A DNA stretch of 64,000 nucleotides from Phormidium tenue FACHB-1050 (GCF_014696925.1 NZ_JACJQY010000001.1:62001-126000), one strand, 5' to 3'; positions 17,631-26,708 are shown, counted from the stretch's first letter. Translations and numbers: made by a program. The notes: a model not told the origin generated them from the sequence alone.

Positions 17631-18381
17631 AAAAATCTAGCCATGCTGGAATAACTTGCCATGCTTGATTAAGAGATTTGTCTAATACCTTGTAATTTGG
17701 CTCAAACTTACTGACTAATTTCCAAAACTTATCCGAATGATTCATGTGAACTGTATGGCATAGCTCATGAATTAGGACATATTCAACAACATTAGCTTCG
17801 AGAAAAAGCAGCTTGTAATTGAGACTAATATTTCGATTGCCAGAGCAGCTACCCCATAAAGTCTTTTGACTACGCACGGTGGTAGTACGATAGGGCAGCT
17901 TGGCTCTGATGCTGACTTTGCGTAACCAACTGAATAAATGTTTTTCCGCCTTTTGCATTAGCCATTGCTTCAGAAAAAATTTGCAAGCTTCGATATCGGT
18001 AATATTGCCTTTTACGACTAGCTTTAGTTCAGATTTTTTTTCTTGGATAGCGATCGCCCTTGATTTTGTCAAAACCTCTTGATACTCAATCTGCCATTCT
18101 TCGTCCAGCGATCGCAAATTGATGTGATCAGGCAACTCATGGGGAGCTTGTGACTGAAAAAAAGCTTCACGCTGATCAAGTTTGAGTTGATTGCGAATAA
18201 TCCAATCACGCTTTTTTTGAATCAGTTCAGGAACCTTTTGATGGTCATAATCCACAGGGATAACCACTTCTAAACCCGCTTCTACGGAAAGTGAAAGGCG
18301 CACAGACTTAGCGCGATCGCTTACCCGCACAGTGTAAGCTGGCAAATCACCGTTAATTGAAGATTTGGAGCCAGATGCCAT
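17629..18381 (-). CDS. YgjP-type zinc metallopeptidase
   Basis: A 250-residue protein whose C-terminal half holds the zinc site HELCH with the third His in NHSDKFW, as in YgjP/WLM (DUF45) metallopeptidases. A preceding block TTVRSQKTLWGSCS is typical of the family. No export signal is visible, so the protein should be cytoplasmic. Substrates are unknown. It follows the SPOR-like gene by only four bases and probably shares its transcript. Confidence 0.85.
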   Translation of the reverse strand: MASGSKSSINGDLPAYTVRVSDRAKSVRLSLSVEAGLEVVIPVDYDHQKVPELIQKKRDWIIRNQLKLDQREAFFQSQAPHELPDHINLRSLDEEWQIEYQEVLTKSRAIAIQEKKSELKLVVKGNITDIEACKFFLKQWLMQKAEKHLFSWLRKVSIRAKLPYRTTTVRSQKTLWGSCSGNRNISLNYKLLFLEANVVEYVLIHELCHTVHMNHSDKFWKLVSKFEPNYKVLDKSLNQAWQVIPAWLDF

Positions 18382-18385
18382 AGGT

Positions 18386-19279
18386 TTAATCTTGAATTAA
18401 AATTGTGCCTGCAAAGCGAGCATTCAAGCGATCGCGCTCACGATGGGCATTGCTACGATTGCTATAAGTCCGCACTTGAATATAGGATTTCCCCTTAAAA
18501 ATAGTCACAAAAGCATCGGGTGCTAGTTCACGGACTTGTCTTAAGGTATTAGCATTTGTATTGGGAACTAGCACCCGATAAATCGTGGTAGTAGAACTGG
18601 GCTTATTGGAAGTTCTGCCAGAATTTGTGGGAAGAGAAATATTTGATGACGCAATGGGAGGAGCAATCAATGATGCACCAATTACTTGAGCTGCTAGCCC
18701 TTGACCTCGTAACTTTGAGGCGATCGCATTAGCACTTTGTTGACTTGCTAGTGGGGCTGCCAAAATTACGGAGCGATTACTAAACGTGGCAAGAACTGCA
18801 CTCTTTCCAGATAGGAATTGCACCTGTTGAATTGCCATATTTGGTTCTTTGTTCAGTTCCACCAAAATCACCGATGCTTGTAAGTTTGCAGGAATGTCAT
18901 TCACTTTTGCAGAGAAAGAATGCACAACTGCGTCTAGCCCTAACGCTCGTAATTGATTGGCGCGAAATGTCGAAGCTTGGGCATTGTCAAAACCTCCAAA
19001 AAAGGTCATGGATGCATTGAGATAATTACAAGGTACGGCGGCGATCGCGAGAAATTCTGGTAACTGGGGTAGTAAGTTGGCAGGACGATCCAACATGACG
19101 ACATAGCGTCGATTTGTGATCTGGGGGCAAGTGAGTGCAGGATTTACTGTCTGAGCGATCGCGGTTGATGAGAGCCCGAGACTATCGGTCAAGCCCAGCC
19201 CAGTTATAAAAATAGTGCTAGCGACATAATTGGCGGCGATCGCCCATGCAGATCTGCTAGGAAGTCTTAACGGTTTCAT
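18386..19279 (-). CDS. Secreted protein with three SPOR-like repeats
   Basis: A signal peptide (about residues 1-43, ending STAIAQ) precedes three roughly 75-residue units. Each ends in a SPOR-like helix: ANQLRALGLDAVV, ASKLRGQGLAAQV and RDRLNARFAGTIL. SPOR domains bind denuded peptidoglycan; these copies are divergent. A Ser/Thr-rich linker separates units two and three. It is likely periplasmic and cotranscribed with the downstream metallopeptidase gene. The SPOR assignment is by pattern, not by a profile search. Confidence 0.7.
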   Translation of the reverse strand: MKPLRLPSRSAWAIAANYVASTIFITGLGLTDSLGLSSTAIAQTVNPALTCPQITNRRYVVMLDRPANLLPQLPEFLAIAAVPCNYLNASMTFFGGFDNAQASTFRANQLRALGLDAVVHSFSAKVNDIPANLQASVILVELNKEPNMAIQQVQFLSGKSAVLATFSNRSVILAAPLASQQSANAIASKLRGQGLAAQVIGASLIAPPIASSNISLPTNSGRTSNKPSSTTTIYRVLVPNTNANTLRQVRELAPDAFVTIFKGKSYIQVRTYSNRSNAHRERDRLNARFAGTILIQD

Positions 19280-19440
19280 GTTGTTAAACCTATTGTCTTT
19301 AGAGCGACCATTTTGAACATCTTGATCACCTTTTTGCCCACCAATTTGTCTTCAATAGTTGAGATATACCACTATATGCTGTGAATTGTCATGACTAGAG
19401 CAAACTTTTTTCAGGCTTAATTTAAAGCTTTTGGGCAAAC

Positions 19441-19473
19441 ATCAAAAAGGCTCGCAACGCGAGCCTTTTTGAT
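19441..19473. terminator. Terminator of the GT9 gene
   Basis: 15-bp arms ATCAAAAAGGCTCGC and GCGAGCCTTTTTGAT with loop AAC. It lies just before the GT9 stop codon at 19477. Confidence 0.85.
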
Positions 19474-19476
19474 GAA

Positions 19477-20421
19477 TTATCCTTCCCAAATTTTGGCTAT
19501 GACTGTTTGTGGTGAGATTTCATTGAGGGGCTGTCCTGCGATCGCCTGCACATATTTGATCCGCTTTTCAGCGATCGGCAGTAACGCGCCAGCAGTCGCA
19601 TTTGCTCCTAAAATTGCCACTAGTGCCGTGCCAACTGCAACTCCCAGTTGCATAGCATCACCTTCGGCACAAATAAATAGATTAGCCGAAGCAATAAAAG
19701 CGGTTAGCTTGCCGATGTCGGTCGGACTAGTAATTAAGAGATTAGGAACTTTAGCGGTTAAATTCTTCAGTAAATCGGCATTATTAACGCTATCGATCGC
19801 CACAATCGGTAAGTTAGGTAGTTTTGTCTGCATATCCAGCGCGATCGTTGCCCAACTATCCGCAGGATAATTGGCATAAGCGCCACAATTCAGCAAAATA
19901 AAACCACTTTTTTGAATGCCAAGACGCTTTTGCTCGCTAGCTGCCCAATCCAAATCAATTTTTGGCAGAGTGACCTTAATGGGTGGACAGAGCTTCTGGA
20001 TATTGATTGCCATTAGCAAGTTATGCTTTTGGACTGCGGCATATTCTTCAGGATCGGTAGTAATAATATCCGTTAGCAAAAAGTCACCCTGTCCAGCAAA
20101 CGATATTCGCTTAGGAATACCGCTTAACCATAACAAGATGTTAACTGACAAACTAGGCTGACTAATGATCGCTGCATCATATTCGCGATCGCGAATTGTC
20201 CCAAGCAAGTTACCAAAATCAGCCAAAGAATTGCGATCTTTGAAATCAAACTTGAGGACTCGGTTCACAGATTGGCAAACGCGATAAGCTGCCATTGCGC
20301 GTGGCTCGACTACCACATCAATCTCGGCATTGGGATACTGTTGCTTGAGTGTATCCAGTGTCGGGAAAAATAGTAACTGATCGCCAGTTCCACCAGGAAC
20401 CAAGGCCAGTATTCGCATCAT
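19477..20421 (-). CDS. Glycosyltransferase family 9 (heptosyltransferase-like)
   Basis: This 314-residue GT-B protein starts with the GT9 loop VPGGTGDQLLFFP and has the second-domain nucleotide site around LFICAEGDAMQLGVAVGTALVAI. GT9 enzymes transfer heptose or related sugars to lipopolysaccharide core or other surface glycans. The usual GD.G pattern of the sugar-nucleotide site is AEGDAM here. It stands alone, so the acceptor cannot be inferred. Confidence 0.85.
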   Translation of the reverse strand: MMRILALVPGGTGDQLLFFPTLDTLKQQYPNAEIDVVVEPRAMAAYRVCQSVNRVLKFDFKDRNSLADFGNLLGTIRDREYDAAIISQPSLSVNILLWLSGIPKRISFAGQGDFLLTDIITTDPEEYAAVQKHNLLMAINIQKLCPPIKVTLPKIDLDWAASEQKRLGIQKSGFILLNCGAYANYPADSWATIALDMQTKLPNLPIVAIDSVNNADLLKNLTAKVPNLLITSPTDIGKLTAFIASANLFICAEGDAMQLGVAVGTALVAILGANATAGALLPIAEKRIKYVQAIAGQPLNEISPQTVIAKIWEG

Positions 20422-20530
20422 ATTTATACATCTCTAGACGAAGACCGTAAGTAATATTACTTTGTTTTTGGGAGTTGATACAGATAGCCTTAATACAAAC
20501 TCTAAGTAGCTGGATTAAAAACCAGATTCA

Positions 20531-20567
20531 AAACCTGTGGCGCACGCTGCGCGTGCGCCACAGGTTT
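20531..20567 (-). terminator. Hairpin after the recombinase gene
   Basis: 17-bp arms (20531-20547, 20551-20567), loop TGC, with core GGCGCACGC. In minus-strand direction it follows the recombinase stop codon by about 36 bases. Confidence 0.75.
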
Positions 20568-20603
20568 CTGGGTTTTATATTTAATTGCGCCTAGTAACTT
20601 GGT

Positions 20604-22133
20604 CTAGATCAAATCACCTAATAAGCTGGATACTTCGCCTTGCATATTGGTTCGATTGTCGTCGTAGAGCATGAGGGTATCCAATTTTTTGTGTCGTGAT
20701 AGTTTCTGGACTTTGCGAACATTGCCGTTAGTTGCATCAAGGGCGGCTGTAATCGCAGAATGGCGGATACGGTGGGGAGACATTTTTTTGGTAATGCCTG
20801 AGTCTCGTGCTAGTTGATCGACAATTTGGTAAATCGCTGTGCCAGTCAGTCGATGCCCCTGATTAACTGGATCGAGAGATTGAAATAAGGGGCGATCGCT
20901 ATTTTTTGTCTTAAGTTGAGATAGCCAGTCTTGAATTGCGTTAGTTGTTCCCATGCTAAGACTGATGAGACTCTTTTGAGAGCCACGTCCCTTACCTAAA
21001 ATCTGGAGCGATCGCCCTTCAAAATCAAAATCACCGATATTCGCACTAACAACTTCATTACGACGTAGGGCATTGTCCCAAAGTAGTCTCAAAATCGCAA
21101 AATCACGCTTACCCTTGAGGGTAGTTCTATCTATTTGTAACAGCATTGTGCGAATACCATCGGGTTTAATCCCCGTTGTATCGCGATAGGTTTGGACAGT
21201 CTCGGTTTGGACATCATCGAGATTCCAACTGCATTTCCCTAACTTAGCGGCGAAGTTTACCAAGGATTTGAGAGCCGACAAGCGACGGTTAATTGTCGAT
21301 TCCTTTAAGCTTTGAGCTATTAAGTCGGATTTGTATCGCAACACGATCGCGATCGCCTCAAATCGATTTAACTGCAAAAACTGAGCTATCACTGGCTCCG
21401 TAGGCTTTTGTCCATAGGCTGCAAGAAAAAAGTAGCGCAAATCCTTCTCATAGGCGCGTCTAGTGTTAAGACTCCGTTTGTCGGCTAGGAGAGAAGTGAG
21501 AATGTCTGGATTAAATTCTGTTAGAGCATAAGGAACCTTGCTTATTTGAGTCTCACTAGTATCTAAATAAGTCCTATTTTGATTCTCACACTCTAAATTT
21601 GATACGTCACTTGGTCTCAACTGAGTCTCACGTGTCGCAACTATAGTCTTGTTGAGTGTCTCAAAATCTTGATTTAAGGCATGTTTTGCTTGGCTAAATC
21701 TCAATTGTTCGGGGGCGATCGCGTCGCTAAGCCCTGCATTAGCTGCGGCGCGTTTGACAATGCCATAGATGGCAGTTCCCGTCAGTCTATGACCATAACT
21801 CGCACGATCCAGAGATATAAATAGTGGTGCTTGAGAATCTTCCTCGTTCTCAGCTTCAATATGAATCAAATTTAGCCAGTCTTGTAATGCGTTGGCTGTG
21901 TCTAAACTAAGACTAATAATTTCTGCTTGATTTTGTTGCCCCTGACGTTTATAGCGCCGTTGCACCTGAAGCGATCGCCCCCGACAATCCAAATCGCCAA
22001 TGCTAATTGCCGCTACCTGTTGCCGCTTTAGCGAATTCTCTATCAATAATTGCAAAATTGCATAATCGCGTTGACCTGCTAATGTGTGGCGATCGCAAGC
22101 CATGAGAATTCGCTCTGCAAGGTCATTAGTCAT
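20604..22133 (-). CDS. Tandem tyrosine recombinase with a dead N-terminal catalytic copy
   Basis: The 509 residues contain two related halves. Residues 210-509 are a complete tyrosine recombinase: a SAM-like core-binding domain (213-315), then catalytic R357 in ALRRNE, H454-R457 in SPHRIRH, H481, and nucleophile Y490 in LMLYDD. Residues 1-155 repeat the catalytic domain but are degenerate: K36 replaces the first Arg, E142 replaces the His of HxxR, and the part with the nucleophile is missing. Both halves share IGDLDCRGRSLQ/IGDFDFEGRSLQ and GHRLTGTAIY. A role in chromosome dimer resolution or element excision is possible; no attachment site was found. It abuts a small membrane protein gene. 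Confidence 0.85.
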   Translation of the reverse strand: MTNDLAERILMACDRHTLAGQRDYAILQLLIENSLKRQQVAAISIGDLDCRGRSLQVQRRYKRQGQQNQAEIISLSLDTANALQDWLNLIHIEAENEEDSQAPLFISLDRASYGHRLTGTAIYGIVKRAAANAGLSDAIAPEQLRFSQAKHALNQDFETLNKTIVATRETQLRPSDVSNLECENQNRTYLDTSETQISKVPYALTEFNPDILTSLLADKRSLNTRRAYEKDLRYFFLAAYGQKPTEPVIAQFLQLNRFEAIAIVLRYKSDLIAQSLKESTINRRLSALKSLVNFAAKLGKCSWNLDDVQTETVQTYRDTTGIKPDGIRTMLLQIDRTTLKGKRDFAILRLLWDNALRRNEVVSANIGDFDFEGRSLQILGKGRGSQKSLISLSMGTTNAIQDWLSQLKTKNSDRPLFQSLDPVNQGHRLTGTAIYQIVDQLARDSGITKKMSPHRIRHSAITAALDATNGNVRKVQKLSRHKKLDTLMLYDDNRTNMQGEVSSLLGDLI

Positions 22134-22139
22134 TACGCT

Positions 22140-22325
22140 TCATGATTTACTGCTAAAAACTTTGTAAGCGATCGCCCCTAAAATCACTAACCCAACGAAG
22201 GGCAACCAGTTATAGCGAATCCAGTAAAGCAAATTATTAAAAAAGTAACTAGCTTCACGGGATACCCATGCCGCAATTACAATCGCCCCAACAAACATCA
22301 CAAAATACATCACGATCTTTGTCAT
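22140..22325 (-). CDS. Small two-helix membrane protein, unknown
   Basis: A 61-residue hydrophobic protein with two membrane segments (about residues 3-22 and 39-56) and a basic end (KVFSSKS). It lies 10 bases after the 71-residue membrane gene and 6 bases before the recombinase gene, suggesting one transcript. No family recognised. Confidence 0.55.
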   Translation of the reverse strand: MTKIVMYFVMFVGAIVIAAWVSREASYFFNNLLYWIRYNWLPFVGLVILGAIAYKVFSSKS

Positions 22326-22335
22326 TTATTCTTTC

Positions 22336-22551
22336 CTAGAGAATTCTCTTTAAAAATGTGTCCGCTACAAATGCAATACAGATCAGTGTGATTACCCCAT
22401 ATTGCTCACCACTACCAAAACTTAGCCATTTTAGAGATTGAGCAATGGATGAACCACTGCCAGTAGCACCTCTAGCAAAACTCATCGTAATATTGAATAC
22501 AAGATGAGTAAAACCAATGGCTAAAATTTTGCTAATTAGGTTTTTATTCAT
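22336..22551 (-). CDS. Small membrane protein, unknown
   Basis: A 71-residue protein with a hydrophobic N-terminal segment (about 6-25), a Gly/Ser-rich stretch (GATGSGSSIAQS) and a second helix (about 51-67). It is first in a tight set with the 61-residue protein and recombinase. No family recognised. Confidence 0.55.
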   Translation of the reverse strand: MNKNLISKILAIGFTHLVFNITMSFARGATGSGSSIAQSLKWLSFGSGEQYGVITLICIAFVADTFLKRIL

Positions 22552-22595
22552 TCCTACTTTATCTGTAATTCACACATAATCATAACAAAAAGTTT

Positions 22596-23267
22596 ATGTC
22601 GCGTACTGCCCCATACCAGCCCATTCTTTTGCGGTTATTGCATAGTGCGATCGCCATCTTAGTCTTTGCTTCTCTAATTACAGGTTTTATGGTCTATGAC
22701 CGATTTGACAAGCGGTTTGGAACTCTTAACTTACCGATAGTTCCCAATACCCAAGGGATTCACGGTACGATCGCTTTAACATTCTTAATTCTCTTACCAA
22801 TTTTTGCTATATATTGCTTCCATCTAGGCTCACGACGCTTAGTTCAGGAGCAATCACTTAAACAGCTTGCAGAAGTGGGTAAACCAGTTTGGTGGATATC
22901 TCTACAGCGTCTCACCAATACTCTTATTCTTCTATCTGCGACCTTTGCAGTGATTACAGGTCGAATGATGCAAGAGATCTGGCTACCTAGTGAAGAATTG
23001 AACCATGCTTGGTATATCGGACATTTGATTTCATGGGTATTAATGATTGTTGGTATAGCAATGCATCTATTGATGAGCGCTAAGGTAGGCGGATTTCCAC
23101 TATTGCTATCTATCTACAATTGGAAAGTACGTGCTGAAGACATGCCAAATTCTTGGTTTAAAGGATTTCAAATCAAACCTTCTAGCACGATTCTATTAAT
23201 TTTTGAAATACTTGTTATCGGTGGTATTGCGATCGCCTTTGTTTTACCCGCATTCTCCCAAAAATAA
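22596..23267 (+). CDS. Cytochrome b561-like membrane protein
   Basis: A 223-residue protein with about five membrane helices. His residues placed for haem ligation occur in LLRLLHSAIA, GIHGTIALT, WYIGHLISW and IAMHLLMSA, as in b-type cytochromes related to hydrogenase or b561 subunits. It probably passes electrons between the quinone pool and an unknown partner. No partner enzyme gene is adjacent. The start ATG at 22596 is 44 bases from a divergent membrane gene. Confidence 0.75.
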   Translation: MSRTAPYQPILLRLLHSAIAILVFASLITGFMVYDRFDKRFGTLNLPIVPNTQGIHGTIALTFLILLPIFAIYCFHLGSRRLVQEQSLKQLAEVGKPVWWISLQRLTNTLILLSATFAVITGRMMQEIWLPSEELNHAWYIGHLISWVLMIVGIAMHLLMSAKVGGFPLLLSIYNWKVRAEDMPNSWFKGFQIKPSSTILLIFEILVIGGIAIAFVLPAFSQK

Positions 23268-23270
23268 AAT

Positions 23271-23307
23271 AAAGTAGAGGAGGTCGCAAAGCGACCTCCT
23301 CTACTTT
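23271..23307 (+). terminator. Terminator after the cytochrome gene
   Basis: 17-bp arms (23271-23287, 23291-23307), loop AAA, core GAGGTCGC, followed by T-rich sequence. Confidence 0.8.
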
Positions 23308-23318
23308 TATGCAAAAAC

Positions 23319-23873
23319 ATGAGAAAAAAAGACTTAACTTTACGCAGCGATCATAACTGGGAGTCAGAAGAAGGCTACAAAATCTTTGTTGCTGATCGTG
23401 GAGCGGTAAGATTTGATTTTCCCAAAGATTGGATTGTTAAGTTTAAAGAAAAGTCCGTTAGCTTCCATGACTTTGAGCCAACCGACGATACTGGCGCATT
23501 AGAAATGTCCTTTAATCGCTTACCTCCTCACGATTGGAATACATTTCCCCTCAAAAAAGCTCTACAACAAATCCTTGATGATGACGATCGCGAAATTCTA
23601 GCCAAAGGTAAAATCACTAGCGCTAACCGAGATGGCATGAAGCTCGTATGGACAGATCTGCGCTACATTGATGCCACTGAGAAGCGTGAAGCTACCTCTC
23701 GCATCCTGATTGGTATTGGTGGAAATGTCCAAGTCCTCTTCACCTTTGACTATTGGACGGAAGGCGAAGAACAAATGAGCCAAGTATGGGATGTCGTATT
23801 GCGATCGCTACGGTTGGGCTTATTTATTCCTGACCCTACCAGAGGACAAGTGGTTAACCCAAATTTAAACTAG
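23319..23873 (+). CDS. Conserved-looking hypothetical protein
   Basis: A 184-residue cytoplasmic protein without signal or membrane segment. The alternation of strands (AVRFDFPKDWIVKF, MKLVWTDLRYI, VQVLFTFDYW) and the C-terminal helix WDVVLRSLRLG recall PsbP/DcrB-like folds, but I cannot support a family. It has its own space between a terminator and the ParA-type gene. Confidence 0.6.
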   Translation: MRKKDLTLRSDHNWESEEGYKIFVADRGAVRFDFPKDWIVKFKEKSVSFHDFEPTDDTGALEMSFNRLPPHDWNTFPLKKALQQILDDDDREILAKGKITSANRDGMKLVWTDLRYIDATEKREATSRILIGIGGNVQVLFTFDYWTEGEEQMSQVWDVVLRSLRLGLFIPDPTRGQVVNPNLN

Positions 23874-24084
23874 AACTACTAGAAAACAAATAGAGGTATC
23901 TCTGGGAATAAATCTAGATATAGTGATGATTTTTTACCGATGACTTGGCGTTCTAATGGTGTATTGTTAATTCACTTAAAATGATTGAAGAGTAAAGGCT
24001 CACATAGTCTCAGCTCAGGTTTTAGGCTCAGACAGCCTCACTTTAAAACTCTTTAAAACTATATTTTTGCGGATATTCAAAGTA

Positions 24085-25047
24085 ATGGGAAAAGTAATAG
24101 CAACAGTAAATATGAAAGGTGGGGTCGGTAAAACCACCTTAACTGTCAATATTGCCACCTGCTTGGCGAAAATCCACCGCAAAAAGGTTTTAGTCGTCGA
24201 TTTAGATACCCAAATCAGCGCCACGCTCAGCATGATTTCACCAGCCGAGTTTGCTAAATGCCGCAAAGAAAATCGTACCTTGAGAAATCTAGTTAGTCAG
24301 GCGATCGCGCGTTACGGTGTCCAGATTAATGATCCAGAAGAAAAAGTCTACCAAATCAAAGATCTCGTAATTCCCCATGTCTGCAAAGTTCAAGGCTTAG
24401 ATCTGTTAGTGGGCGATATCGATTTATACGATGAGTTTCTCGTATCAGAAATGCTCTATAACCGATCGCTCCTATATGAAGAAAAGCAAACCTTTCAGCA
24501 GACTTGGAGTAAGTTTGAGCAAACTTTAATTAAAGGAATCCTTGCTCCTGCGCTGAAAAGTTATGACTTCATCATTCTCGATTGCGCTCCTGGTTATAAC
24601 TTAATTACGCGCAGCAGTATTGTCGCAAGTGATTTTTACCTAATGCCTGCAAGACCTGAGCCTCTGTCTGTAGTCGGTATTCAGCTATTAGAAAGACGTA
24701 TTGAGCGACTACGTGAAGTCTATCGAGAAGACAATTCGGTTAATATTCAACTTTTAGGTATTGTATTCAGTATGTCGGCTGGCTTTACGCTGAGCAGATA
24801 TTACCAAAAAGTAATGGATCGAGTAGCGGCGGACTTTAGCACCGCCAAGATTTTTAAAACCAAAATTCCCAATGATGTAAATATTGCTAAAGCTGTAGAT
24901 AATTTCATCCCTGCTTCTCTATCTAATCCTAATTCAGGCGGCGCAAAAGCTTTTGCTGAAGTCACAGTTGAGCTTTTGAAAAAGTTAGAAGTCTCTCTAG
25001 GCAGAAAAGAACAAACCTCAAGATTGAGTTTAGTTGATTTGGAATAA
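24085..25047 (+). CDS. ParA/MinD-type ATPase heading a nuclease cassette
   Basis: The deviant Walker A motif KGGVGKTT (residues 11-18) with the signature Lys, followed by VVDLDTQ and the switch DCAPGYN, defines a ParA-family ATPase. It is 320 residues from the ATG at 24085; a TTG at 24067 is possible but less likely. Between switch regions lies a longer helical insert (about residues 75-145) than in typical ParA. The downstream genes encode an Mrr-like nuclease and a TOPRIM protein on the same strand, 42 bases away. No ParB gene follows. A role in plasmid-style partition is therefore not obvious; an accessory ATPase role for the nuclease pair is possible. Confidence 0.85.
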   Translation: MGKVIATVNMKGGVGKTTLTVNIATCLAKIHRKKVLVVDLDTQISATLSMISPAEFAKCRKENRTLRNLVSQAIARYGVQINDPEEKVYQIKDLVIPHVCKVQGLDLLVGDIDLYDEFLVSEMLYNRSLLYEEKQTFQQTWSKFEQTLIKGILAPALKSYDFIILDCAPGYNLITRSSIVASDFYLMPARPEPLSVVGIQLLERRIERLREVYREDNSVNIQLLGIVFSMSAGFTLSRYYQKVMDRVAADFSTAKIFKTKIPNDVNIAKAVDNFIPASLSNPNSGGAKAFAEVTVELLKKLEVSLGRKEQTSRLSLVDLE

Positions 25048-25089
25048 ATATATCTAACCACTAATATAAATATTAAAAGAGGGCTAAAA

Positions 25090-25641
25090 TTGGCGACGGC
25101 AGCAGAATACGAAAGTATAATTAAATCTCTGCAATGGGATGCATTACGCTCTCTATGGGACAATATTGAAAAACGTAATACTCCTGATTGGGAATCGGGT
25201 AAGGCTTTTGAATATTTAATAATACGAGCATTTGAACTTGATGGAGCGGAGGTAAGATACCCTTACAACGTGCGTCTATTTGAAGAAGAAATAGAGCAAA
25301 TTGATGGAGCAATCCACATCTCTGAATTTTCTTGTCTAGTTGAGAGTAAAGACTTTGCAGACAAAAAAGTTGATATTGCTCCTATAGCTAAACTTCGTAA
25401 TCAGCTTTTACGTCGTCCGACAGCTACAGTTGGATTAGTGTTTAGTAGAACTGGTTTTACAGATCCAGCCCGTACCCTTTCCCGCTTTTTATCGCCACAC
25501 GCTATCCTGTTATGGGATGGCAACGAGATAGAGTATGCATTAGACAATCAAAAGATCTGTGAATTACTAATCCTAAAATACCGTGTATGTATAGAAGATG
25601 GACTACCTGATTACAACGTTACAACAAGGAATATTCCATGA
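25090..25641 (+). CDS. Mrr-like PD-(D/E)XK nuclease
   Basis: A 183-residue protein with a PD-(D/E)XK core: E41 in the first helix (GKAFEYLIIRAFEL), D72 in QIDGAIH, and E85-x-K87 in VESKDF, followed by a helix ending LRNQLLRRP. This is the arrangement of Mrr-type restriction endonucleases. The start is a TTG at 25090 with an AGAGGG ribosome site six bases upstream. The ORF overlaps the next gene by four bases (ATGA), so the two products are probably made together. The target, such as modified DNA, is not predictable. Confidence 0.75.
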   Translation: MATAAEYESIIKSLQWDALRSLWDNIEKRNTPDWESGKAFEYLIIRAFELDGAEVRYPYNVRLFEEEIEQIDGAIHISEFSCLVESKDFADKKVDIAPIAKLRNQLLRRPTATVGLVFSRTGFTDPARTLSRFLSPHAILLWDGNEIEYALDNQKICELLILKYRVCIEDGLPDYNVTTRNIP

Positions 25642-26186
25642 TTGCATATATTATCTGTGAAGGAACTGCTGACAAACAACTACTTAAGACTGTTCTACCA
25701 GCAGCATCTCTAAATCAAGTAGAAATTGTTGTTGGTGGTGGCATATCTTCTGTCAAATCAATTGCACGTTCTCTGGTTGTTCGTAGGCAAACGCCTGTTG
25801 TGATAGTTGTTGATTCTGATTCAATAGTGCCAGAATTAGTGCAGATGAGGATTAGAGAAATTACCGAGATAGTTGAAAGCGTTTCTGTAAATACTCCTGT
25901 AAAGGTAATGCTTTTTGTTCCTGAGATAGAAGTGATCTTGTTCCAAGATCTTCATTTGCTTACAAGATTATTAGGTTATAGTCCATCTCAAGCTGATCTT
26001 AATTTAGCTGTTGTACAACCACGTAAGGTGTTGGAAAAATTGTTGACTCAATCTGAGAAGGTACATAGTCTTAATGAAATTCTTGATTTATTAGCCAATG
26101 AAAATATTAATAATCTGCGCGATTTTCCAACTATACAAGAACTAATCAAGTTTCTCCAGTCCGTTCGTGAGCCAGTCAATGCTTAA
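25638..26186 (+). CDS. TOPRIM-domain protein
   Basis: The first 65 residues have the TOPRIM pattern: E8 in IICEGTADKQ and the DxD pair D59/D61 in VVDSDS. A later PEIEVILF motif (E96, E98) recalls the TOPRIM variants in OLD-type and DUF4276/RloB-like defence proteins. TOPRIM domains coordinate metal for DNA or RNA cleavage. At 182 residues it lacks any ATPase domain of its own. It overlaps the Mrr-like gene by four bases, and the ParA-type ATPase lies just upstream. Membership of a defence cassette is inferred. Confidence 0.7.
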   Translation: MIAYIICEGTADKQLLKTVLPAASLNQVEIVVGGGISSVKSIARSLVVRRQTPVVIVVDSDSIVPELVQMRIREITEIVESVSVNTPVKVMLFVPEIEVILFQDLHLLTRLLGYSPSQADLNLAVVQPRKVLEKLLTQSEKVHSLNEILDLLANENINNLRDFPTIQELIKFLQSVREPVNA

Positions 26187-26253
26187 AAGCAAAACAACGA
26201 AACTTTAATGATAGTCAAGTTCTACTTCGCCGATTATTCGTAATCTCTTATCG

Positions 26254-26679
26254 ATGACAACTAGAATACAAAATGCACTTTTTAATCTAGGCTTAGCAAC
26301 ACTCTCTACCCATGAATTAGATGCTGTTACTCAGTCAGAGTGGCATCTTCTCTATATTTTGAACAACCTCCCAGAAACAATTGCAGCAGACACTTTTGTA
26401 GTTCTTCACGTTCCATTATTTACGATTATTTTTGGGTTGGGATTTAACGAAAATCTGAAAGTTAAGAAGTGGGCAAGAATTATCTTTAGCTTGTTTTTGA
26501 TTATTCATGCAGGATTACATAAAGCTCTCGAAAATCATCCCCTATATACTTTTAACTCACTGATTTCAAAATGTTTGATTTTTGGGGCAGGAGTAATTGG
26601 TTTGATGTACTTAATTACTTTGATTGGAGAGAGATTTACTTATTCGCCAAAAACTGAAACCCAAAACTCCGCTAATTAA
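26254..26679 (+). CDS. Four-helix membrane protein (DUF6713-like)
   Basis: A 141-residue membrane protein with four hydrophobic segments. The N-terminal motif THELDAVTQSEWHLL with further His residues at the membrane edges (LHVPLF, IHAGLH) resembles the DUF6713 type as I remember it. Function unknown. It follows the TOPRIM gene by 67 bases. Confidence 0.6.
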   Translation: MTTRIQNALFNLGLATLSTHELDAVTQSEWHLLYILNNLPETIAADTFVVLHVPLFTIIFGLGFNENLKVKKWARIIFSLFLIIHAGLHKALENHPLYTFNSLISKCLIFGAGVIGLMYLITLIGERFTYSPKTETQNSAN

Positions 26680-26708
26680 AAAGATGCTACATCAGAAAGT
26701 AAATTACC

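Noticed and set aside
24067-24084. TTG start for the ParA-type gene
   Set aside because: The extra six residues precede the usual ParA start; ATG at 24085 puts the Walker A loop at the normal place.
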